DNA of 5,147 nucleotides from an uncultured Clostridia bacterium (GTDB lineage Bacteria > Bacillota > Clostridia > Christensenellales > Aristaeellaceae). The notes under the pieces were generated by a model, which saw nothing but the letters and a program-made list of their open reading frames with translations, was not told where the DNA came from and searched no databases. Made by a program: the position numbers and the translations under genes. Location: the NCBI GenBank assembly GCA_946496415.1, contig CAMMGP010000105.1, forward strand, positions 1 through 5,147. The letters are read 5' to 3'. Positions within the stretch are counted from its first letter, which is position 1, and each line of letters begins with the position of its first letter. This document shows positions 1 to 5,147 of this stretch, piece by piece.

Positions 1-1446
1 CTGCTCTGCGTCCTCGTCACGCACGCCCACATCGACCATTCCGGCAACCTGCCGCTGCTCTACAAGCGCGGCTTCCGCGGCCCCATCTACGCCACGGAGG
101 AGACCTGCAACCTTCTGCAGATCATGCTGCGCGACAGCGCCCACATACAGGTCTCGGACGCGGAGTGGAAGACGCGCAAGGCCCAGCGCGCCGGCGGCCC
201 TCCCGTGGAGCCGGTCTACGACCTCGAAGACGCCGAGGGCGCGCTCGGCCTTCTGCGCCCCTGCCGCTATGGCGAGCGCCTGCCCGTGCTCGAAGGCGTG
301 GAGATACGCTTTACGGACGTCGGCCATCTGCTCGGCTCCGCGGCCATCGAACTGTGGCTGCGCGAGGGCGACACGGAGCGCAAGGTGGTCTTCAGCGGCG
401 ACGTGGGCAACACGAACCAGCCCCTTCTGCGCGACCCGCAGCGCGTGGAAAGCGCCGATGTGCTTATCATCGAATCCACCTACGGCGACCGCCTCCACGA
501 AAAGGTGCGCCTCGACTACCCCCGCGCCCTCGCCGAAGTGCTGCAGCGCACGTTCGACCGCGGCGGCAACGTCGTCATCCCCTCTTTCGCCGTCGGCCGC
601 ACGCAGGAGATGCTCTACTTTTTGCGCCAGATCAAGCTGGAAAACCTCGTCCATGGCCACGGCGATTTCCCCGTCTATGTCGACAGTCCCCTCGCCAACG
701 AGGCCACGGCGGTCTTTTTGCAGGCAAACCCCGCTTCGCTCGACGACGAGGCCCGCGCCCTCATCCGCGCGGGCGTCAACCCCCTCTGGTTCGACGGCCT
801 CAAGACCAGCGTCACCGCTGAGGAGAGCAAGGCCATCAACTTCGATCAGACCCCCAAGGTCATCCTCTCCGCCAGCGGCATGTGCGACGCCGGCCGCATC
901 CGCCACCATTTGAAGCACAACCTCTGGCGCAAAGAGTCCACCATCCTCTTTGTCGGCTATCAGGCCGAGGGCACGCTCGGACGGCAGATCGTCGAGGGCG
1001 CGAAGAAGGTCAAGCTCTTTGGCGAGGATATCAGCGTCGCCGCCGAGGTGCGCGTCCTTCCCGGCGTCAGCGGCCACGCTGACCGCGACGGCCTGCTCGC
1101 CTGGCTGGAAGGCTTCGCGGAAAAACCCGGCCGCGTGTTCGTCAACCACGGCGACGACGCTTCCTGCACTTCCTTTGTGGAAACGCTCAAGCGCCTCGGC
1201 CACAACGCCTCCGCCCCCTTCAGCGGCGCGACTTACGACATCGCCGCCGACGAAGTCCTCGACTGGCCGGAGGGCGTGCCGGCGCAGAAGGCCAAGGCCC
1301 GCGCCAGGAGCAACGTCTTTGCCCGCCTGCTCGCCGCCATCGAGCGCCTCATGCGCGTCGCCCGCGGCTGCGAGGGCATGGCCAACAAGGAACTTGCCAA
1401 GTTCGCCAACCAGGTGGACCGCCTCGCCGACGAGTGGGAGCGGTAG
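1..1446 (+). CDS. MBL-fold/beta-CASP metallo-hydrolase with RNA specificity domain, 5' end outside window
   Basis: This is a zinc-dependent hydrolase of the metallo-beta-lactamase superfamily with a beta-CASP insert, the architecture of CPSF73/Ysh1-like ribonucleases. The reading frame is open from base 1, so the ATG at 124 is internal: the essential metal motif T-HAHIDH-SG (visible residues 8-13) lies upstream of it. Further motifs, numbered from the first visible residue, are DVGHLLGSA (His109), FSGD (Asp134), beta-CASP motif A IESTYGDR (Glu158), motif B SGHADRDG (His359) and motif C VFVNHGDD (His383). PSFAVGRTQE, VDSPLANEA and SASGMCDAGR are typical family blocks. A histidine at motif C is characteristic of RNA-acting rather than DNA-acting members. 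481 residues are visible; relatives are usually about 530, so roughly 50 N-terminal residues are missing. The Ala/Arg/Lys-rich C-terminal tail (about 425-481) looks helical. The natural RNA substrate is unknown; cytoplasmic location is inferred from the absence of membrane segments in the visible part. Confidence 0.93.
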   Translation: MLCVLVTHAHIDHSGNLPLLYKRGFRGPIYATEETCNLLQIMLRDSAHIQVSDAEWKTRKAQRAGGPPVEPVYDLEDAEGALGLLRPCRYGERLPVLEGVEIRFTDVGHLLGSAAIELWLREGDTERKVVFSGDVGNTNQPLLRDPQRVESADVLIIESTYGDRLHEKVRLDYPRALAEVLQRTFDRGGNVVIPSFAVGRTQEMLYFLRQIKLENLVHGHGDFPVYVDSPLANEATAVFLQANPASLDDEARALIRAGVNPLWFDGLKTSVTAEESKAINFDQTPKVILSASGMCDAGRIRHHLKHNLWRKESTILFVGYQAEGTLGRQIVEGAKKVKLFGEDISVAAEVRVLPGVSGHADRDGLLAWLEGFAEKPGRVFVNHGDDASCTSFVETLKRLGHNASAPFSGATYDIAADEVLDWPEGVPAQKAKARARSNVFARLLAAIERLMRVARGCEGMANKELAKFANQVDRLADEWER

Positions 1447-1454
1447 GGAAGAGG

Positions 1455-1483
1455 AAAAGCGCCTCCGCGCGGGGGCGCTTTTT
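1455..1483. terminator. Bidirectional intrinsic terminator between convergent genes
   Basis: The arms AAAAGCGCC (1455-1463) and GGCGCTTTT (1474-1482) pair perfectly. The stem extends through CC/GG and a T-G wobble to 12 pairs around a GCGC tetraloop. On the plus strand the stem runs into TTTTT, nine bases after the hydrolase stop codon. Read on the minus strand it follows the TAA of the restriction gene by 12 bases and ends in CTTTTCC. The A/T ends let one hairpin serve both converging transcripts. The T tracts are short, so efficiency, especially for the minus-strand transcript, is uncertain. Confidence 0.8.
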
Positions 1484-1495
1484 GTGTGTGGATTT

Positions 1496-4276
1496 TTAGC
1501 TTGTCAGTTCCTGATAGCGCCGCATCAGCGCGGCGACGCAATCACTTTCGCTGGTGCGTTCGGGCGTGCCCACGACAAAGCCATAAGCGTCCATGACGGC
1601 TCTGTCATTTTGCTGATGTGCCTTGCGCAGTTCGGGCGGCATGGTCACTTCGTCGTACAGGTCGGCAAGGCTGCAATCCGGGTACAGGTCGCGAGCGTCC
1701 AGAATCGCCTGCGCCGTCTGTTCGATCTTGGCTCTCTGCGCATCGGTGGGGGTAGGCCACGGGAAGTTGTTGTAGACAATATCCTTGGAGTAGCGGTAAT
1801 CACTTTTGAGCCTGCCGCAGACAGTGCGCATCCACGCCATGTGGACGTTGGAAGTCAATACGCCGAAATGGTACAATCCCGCTCCAGAGATGATGAATAC
1901 GAGATCGCTGCACAGGGCATCTGGCGTCATGAATCCCATCGGAACATAACGGCGGCGTTCGGACGACACCTTTGGAACGAGAATGTACGTTCCTTTGGGC
2001 ATATTTTCGCCTCCAAAACGGGTGGGAGTATCAGCACATTTTCTTGTGCTTGATCTCCTACTATTGAGACGAAACTCTCTTACGGCGCTGACACGTTTCA
2101 AGCACTCGGGCATTTGCTTTAGCAGTCTAGGAGAACATTCTCCCAACCATAGGCAATATCTTGGCTTGCGGTTGATAAATTCCTGCGCGCCATACCATGG
2201 TTTAAAATAGATCTTAGCATTTGGCTCTTTATTCAGAAATTCGATCATTTCTTCACGTGTAAACAAATAATTCCCATCGTCAATTGGCTGACAACCTATC
2301 CCTATTTCAGGCACGTCGCAGATGGGCTTTGAGCGGCTTTCAACGAATATGTCATCCGCGTCGAGCAGATAAGCGTTGATATTGCGTGCGGTCTGCGCGC
2401 GGCCAGCCGTAAATATGTAGCGTGGCTTGTCACTGGGAGCGCAGCTATATCCCACGATCACGCAATGGACATGGGCTTTGCTCTTCGCTTCGCTGTCCCA
2501 ACGGAAAGTCCTGTGCGCAAAGTCTATATGTGCGTCCGCTTCAAATAGAGGCTTCCACAGCAGCGCCACGCTTTCGCCCTGTGTAACAGAATTTGTCGAT
2601 ACAAGCGCAGCCCTGATTTTTGTCCCTTTCATCAAGTCAGCGCCCTTCTTATACCAGCAACATACATAGTCCAGATTGCCGGCATTTCTCCAGCCTGCGA
2701 ACACGCTGTTTACATCATCCTTCTGCGCGTCGCTCATCAGGCGCGCCCCCACAAACGGCGGGTTGCCCATGATATAATTCAATTCCGCTTTGGGCACGAC
2801 GCTCTCCCAGTCGATGCGCAGGGCGTTGCCCTCGACAATGTTGACATAGGTCTTCAGCGGCAGGAAGTCCAGATTCATGTGGACGATGTCCTCCGTCTGC
2901 TTCATCATCTGGCTCTCCGCGATCCATAGCGCAGTCTTGGCGACGGTGGCGGCAAAGTCGTTGATCTCGATGCCGTAAAATTGCTTGATAGAAACCTTGA
3001 TGGGACTGAGGTTTTCAAGGTCAAAGGCGATCTGACCACCAAGCAGCAGAGACAGCGTCTCATTTTCCAGCTTGCGCAGGGACAGATAGGTCTCCGTCAG
3101 GAAGTTGCCGCTGCCGCAGGCCGGGTCAAGGAATTTGAGCGACGCCAGCTTGTCCTGAAACGCGGTCAATCGCTTTTGGCGCGTCTTGGCCGCAGACACC
3201 TGCTTGATCTCGTCCAGTTCCGAGTGCAGGTCGTTCAGAAACAGCGGGTCGATGACTTTATGGATGTTCTCGATGGATGTATAGTGCATGCCACCCTTGC
3301 GCCGCGTCTCCGGATTCAAGGTGGATTCAAACACAGCGCCGAAAATGGTGGGGCTGATGTCGCTCCAGTTGAAATCCTCGCTGGCCTGCGTCAAAAGCAG
3401 GCTGAATATCTCGTCGTTGAAGGGCGGTATCTCGATGTTTTCGTCGGAGAACAAGCCGCCGTTCACATAGGGGAAGGCTGCAAGTTCCGGGTCGTCATCC
3501 GCAAGATATGGATCGCGCTCCTCGGGCCTCTGATCCAGAACGCGGAAAAGGTCGCGCAGCGCCCTGCGCCCGTTCTGCATGCCGCGGTCGCGCAGATAAT
3601 CGTGGAACATGCCATGCCTGCCGAAAATGCCCGCGTCCTCCGCGTACAGGCAAAACACCAGACGCACGCAAAGGGCGTTCAGGCTTTTCAGCGTCCGCTC
3701 ATTGCTGGCGTCCTTATACTGCTTCAAAAACGCGTCGTAGAGTTTGCCGACCAGTTCGCCCGCCTGAATGGATATCTCCATCTCGCGCTTGATGTTTTCA
3801 TCGCCCGTGTCCACAAGGAAATTCAGACGATAGTATTCAGTCGGCAGGTCTTTCAGCAGTATTTCTTCGGGCTCGCCGTTCGGGCGGTTCATGTCGTAGA
3901 TCAAAAAGCGCTCGAAATTGCAGGTAATGACCCACTTGGGATGGGAATCGACGGGCAATTCGGTGATGTAGCGCTTTGCCTGCTGGAACGGGGTCAGCAG
4001 GGAACCGTCAGATTGGCGGATGGGCTTGCGCAGGTCTTTGCCCAAACCCTTCTGTTCGATCAGAACGCGGGTAAGGGGGATATAGCCATCCATGAAGCTC
4101 GTGTGGTCAAGATGCACCTGATCTTCAAAGGTGATGTATTCGGCGGGATGCTCTACGCCCAAGACTTCCCCCAGCAGGGAAAGCCAGAATTTCTGGGTTT
4201 CGCCCTTTTCATATCCCTTGCCCTTCCAGAAATCCGCGAAGTGTTTTGCCGCGTTTCGCTGCTGTACGTCGTTCAT
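1496..4276 (-). CDS. MmeI-like Type IIL restriction-modification enzyme (fused endonuclease, adenine methyltransferase and target recognition)
   Basis: This single-chain enzyme is predicted to methylate adenine N6 at its recognition site using S-adenosylmethionine and to cut unmodified DNA at a distance. Its 926 residues match the size of MmeI (about 920). The order of parts fits the family: an N-terminal nuclease with D63, E74-Q-K76 (a D-X10-EXK form of the PD-(D/E)XK site); a helical linker (about 170-330); a methyltransferase core with FLDPACGSGNF (motif I, D384-G390), GIEIND (E437, SAM ribose region) and NPPF (505-508, catalytic motif IV); a target-recognition region (about 620-835) with VPKVSSERRR, YHFGVLTS and GRLKSDYRYS (821-830); and YNNFPWP (835-841) leading into a C-terminal helical tail. 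The start is supported by AGGAGG eight bases upstream and by the family-like N-terminus with FWKGKGYEK. No frameshift or internal stop is seen, so it appears active. Codons for about residues 525-760 are AT-richer than the rest. A methyltransferase-only role is less likely because the nuclease residues are intact. Its recognition sequence cannot be read from here. Confidence 0.93.
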   Translation of the reverse strand: MNDVQQRNAAKHFADFWKGKGYEKGETQKFWLSLLGEVLGVEHPAEYITFEDQVHLDHTSFMDGYIPLTRVLIEQKGLGKDLRKPIRQSDGSLLTPFQQAKRYITELPVDSHPKWVITCNFERFLIYDMNRPNGEPEEILLKDLPTEYYRLNFLVDTGDENIKREMEISIQAGELVGKLYDAFLKQYKDASNERTLKSLNALCVRLVFCLYAEDAGIFGRHGMFHDYLRDRGMQNGRRALRDLFRVLDQRPEERDPYLADDDPELAAFPYVNGGLFSDENIEIPPFNDEIFSLLLTQASEDFNWSDISPTIFGAVFESTLNPETRRKGGMHYTSIENIHKVIDPLFLNDLHSELDEIKQVSAAKTRQKRLTAFQDKLASLKFLDPACGSGNFLTETYLSLRKLENETLSLLLGGQIAFDLENLSPIKVSIKQFYGIEINDFAATVAKTALWIAESQMMKQTEDIVHMNLDFLPLKTYVNIVEGNALRIDWESVVPKAELNYIMGNPPFVGARLMSDAQKDDVNSVFAGWRNAGNLDYVCCWYKKGADLMKGTKIRAALVSTNSVTQGESVALLWKPLFEADAHIDFAHRTFRWDSEAKSKAHVHCVIVGYSCAPSDKPRYIFTAGRAQTARNINAYLLDADDIFVESRSKPICDVPEIGIGCQPIDDGNYLFTREEMIEFLNKEPNAKIYFKPWYGAQEFINRKPRYCLWLGECSPRLLKQMPECLKRVSAVREFRLNSRRSSTRKCADTPTRFGGENMPKGTYILVPKVSSERRRYVPMGFMTPDALCSDLVFIISGAGLYHFGVLTSNVHMAWMRTVCGRLKSDYRYSKDIVYNNFPWPTPTDAQRAKIEQTAQAILDARDLYPDCSLADLYDEVTMPPELRKAHQQNDRAVMDAYGFVVGTPERTSESDCVAALMRRYQELTS

Positions 4277-4284
4277 GGGGCTTG

Positions 4285-4290
4285 CCTCCT
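4285..4290 (-). promoter_or_regulatory. Shine-Dalgarno site of the Type IIL gene
   Basis: The minus strand reads AGGAGG here, followed by eight bases and then the ATG at 4276. This is a full match to the anti-Shine-Dalgarno consensus at ideal spacing, and it fixes the start of the restriction gene. Confidence 0.9.
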
Positions 4291-4310
4291 GAGCATGCGT
4301 TCATATATCT

Positions 4311-4339
4311 ATGATACCATACGCAAGCCTTTCCCGCAA
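4311..4339 (-). promoter_or_regulatory. Putative sigma-70/sigma-A promoter of the Type IIL gene
   Basis: On the minus strand TTGCGG (4334-4339, three of six to TTGACA) is separated by exactly 17 bases from TATCAT (4311-4316, five of six to TATAAT). The -10 element lies about 35 bases upstream of the ATG, leaving a short leader that contains the AGGAGG. The weak -35 box makes this a modest promoter. It would let the restriction gene be transcribed independently of the upstream lyase gene. Confidence 0.45.
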
Positions 4340-4350
4340 CAAAAGAACCC

Positions 4351-4363
4351 GCTTGAAACAAGC
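4351..4363. repeat. Small inverted repeat upstream of the restriction gene promoter
   Basis: GCTTG-AAA-CAAGC forms a perfect 5-bp stem with a 3-base loop. It lies just upstream of the putative -35 box. On the minus strand it is followed by GGGTTCTTTTG, so it could be a weak terminator for the lyase transcript or a protein-binding site. It is short enough to occur by chance. Confidence 0.25.
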
Positions 4364-4401
4364 CACGCCCTAACATTTCCCGCTATCCGCGCAACGATTG
4401 C

Positions 4402-4423
4402 GGCGCGCCCGCCCGGACGCGCC
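4402..4423. repeat. GC-rich hairpin downstream of the ammonia-lyase gene
   Basis: GGCGCG (4402-4407) pairs with CGCGCC (4418-4423) around a 10-base GC-rich loop, 12 bases past the lyase stop codon. The position suits a transcript end, but on the minus strand it is followed by GCAATCG with no T tract, so it is not a canonical intrinsic terminator. It may stabilise the mRNA end or simply reflect the high GC content. Confidence 0.3.
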
Positions 4424-4435
4424 GTTCCCTTTTCC

Positions 4436-5147
4436 CTAATTCTCCTCCAACACCCTCCGATAATTCACCGGGTCCGTATCTCCCTCCGTGGAAAAGAGCA
4501 GCACCCGCGCGTTCCCGTCCAGCCCCAGCGCCTCCCGCGCCTTTTCGTCCACCGCTGCGTCCAGCAGCGCGCCCAGGGTCGACGCGCCGCTCTCGCCGGA
4601 AACAATGGCCTTATCCCCCGCCAGCGGCCGCGCCAGCGCGCGCATGCCCCGCGCCGCCGCCGCGTCCTCGCAGGAAAGATAGGCCGTCGTCAGCCCCTTG
4701 AGGATGTCCCAGGCGATGGGGCTCGGCTCCCCGCAGGCAAGGCCCGCCATCATCGTCCGCATCTCGCCGGTCACGGCCGTGATTTCGCCGTTCGCGGCGC
4801 TGCGGAAAAAGCAGTCCGCCGCCGCAGGCTCCACGAGGATGATCTTCGGCGGGTTCTGCGGATATGCCTGTGCGAAATACGCCGCCACCGCCGCCGCCAT
4901 GGAGCCGACGCCCGCCTGCAAAAAGATGTGTGTCGGCGGCGCAACCATCTGCTCGTCCGCTTCCAGCGCCATGGTCAGATACCCCTGCATGATCCACAGC
5001 GGTACTTGCGTGTACCCCGGCCAGGCCGTGTCCTGCACCAGCACGCCGCCCGGCGTCTCTTTTGCCTGTCGCGCCGCCAGACGCACGCAGCCGTCGTAAT
5101 TGCAATCCTCCACCGTCACCTCCGCCCCGAGCGCGCGTATGTTCTCC
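4436..5147 (-). CDS. dpaL: Diaminopropionate ammonia-lyase (YgeX/DpaL family), 5' end outside window
   Basis: This PLP-dependent fold-type II lyase converts 2,3-diaminopropionate to pyruvate and two ammonia molecules. The frame stays open to the window edge, and the residues before the first in-frame GTG (5117-5119), ENIRALGAE, fit the family, so that GTG is not the start. About 236 residues are visible, against roughly 400 in E. coli YgeX, so about the last 60% is present. Family blocks, numbered from the first visible residue, include NYDGCVRLA (about 16-24), VQDTAWPGYTQVPLWIMQGY (about 37-56; the Asp of QDTAW is a likely active-site residue), QAGVGSMAAAV (about 76-86, phosphate-binding loop), GLACGEPSPIAWDIL, SGESGAS and STEGDTDPVNYR near the C-terminus. 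The PLP-binding lysine would lie in the missing N-terminal part. Relatives often sit with other amino acid or purine degradation genes; none is visible here. Expected to be cytoplasmic and catabolic. A threonine dehydratase-like enzyme is the alternative, but the DTAWPGYT and ACGEP blocks favour DpaL. Confidence 0.93.
   Translation of the reverse strand, partial: ENIRALGAEVTVEDCNYDGCVRLAARQAKETPGGVLVQDTAWPGYTQVPLWIMQGYLTMALEADEQMVAPPTHIFLQAGVGSMAAAVAAYFAQAYPQNPPKIILVEPAAADCFFRSAANGEITAVTGEMRTMMAGLACGEPSPIAWDILKGLTTAYLSCEDAAAARGMRALARPLAGDKAIVSGESGASTLGALLDAAVDEKAREALGLDGNARVLLFSTEGDTDPVNYRRVLEEN

Noticed and set aside
165..913. Overlapping plus-strand frames inside the hydrolase gene
   Set aside because: The translations are Arg/Pro/Ala/Ser-rich, as expected of out-of-frame reading of GC-rich coding DNA, while the hydrolase frame carries all catalytic motifs.
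950..2053. Long plus-strand open frame of 367 codons spanning the hydrolase 3' end and the restriction gene 3' end
   Set aside because: It is a shadow in another frame of two well-supported genes, crosses the terminator, and its translation is low-complexity Ala/Arg/Ser/Pro over the GC-rich part with no recognisable motif.
2427..2669. Antisense 80-codon frame within the restriction gene
   Set aside because: It lies wholly opposite a conserved coding region, with no clear RBS and no family resemblance.
4880..4900. GCC-rich trinucleotide run as a possible phase-variable repeat
   Set aside because: It is imperfect, in frame, and encodes the Ala-rich helix after the conserved GVGSM loop of the lyase; changes in repeat number would not shift the frame.
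4611..5105. Alternative minus-strand frame of 164 codons overlapping the ammonia-lyase gene
   Set aside because: Gly/Arg/Ala-rich translation typical of a frame shadow; the lyase frame matches its family along its whole visible length.
5117..5119. GTG as the start codon of the ammonia-lyase gene
   Set aside because: The frame continues upstream with family-like residues to the window edge, and the cofactor lysine region is still missing, so the true start is outside.
1..5147. CRISPR array, tRNA, rRNA, insertion sequence or integrase
   Set aside because: No regularly spaced repeats, no cloverleaf-like tRNA segment, no rRNA-like stretch and no transposase or integrase motifs were seen on either strand.

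Overview
The window looks like bacterial chromosome with four blocks: the 3' part of a plus-strand metallo-beta-lactamase (MBL)/beta-CASP hydrolase gene (1-1446), a short convergent gap with a strong hairpin (1447-1495), a complete 926-residue MmeI-like (Type IIL) restriction-modification enzyme on the minus strand (1496-4276), and, after a 159-bp gap (4277-4435), the 3' part of a diaminopropionate ammonia-lyase gene, also on the minus strand (4436-5147). Both outer genes run off the window, so their N-termini are not visible.

Organism: the flanking genes are GC-rich with strong G/C third-position bias. The restriction gene has a perfect AGGAGG Shine-Dalgarno sequence, and diaminopropionate ammonia-lyase is common in amino-acid-fermenting anaerobes. 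Together these suggest a high-GC Bacillota, probably a gut-type Clostridia. This is inference; no rRNA or other phylogenetic marker is present.

How the parts relate: the two flanking genes are metabolic or RNA-handling genes that would converge on each other if the restriction gene were removed. The restriction gene has its own putative promoter and RBS and shares a bidirectional hairpin terminator with the hydrolase gene. It looks like an autonomous defence gene sitting in a convergent intergenic site. It carries nuclease (D63, E74, K76), methyltransferase (DPACGSG, NPPF) and target-recognition parts in one chain, so no partner gene is needed. Its middle-to-late portion, including the start of the presumed target-recognition domain, is visibly AT-richer than the rest.

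I found no tRNA, rRNA, CRISPR array, transposase or attachment site. I see no sign of a wholly undescribed system. The most interesting object is the Type IIL enzyme, whose DNA specificity is unknown.
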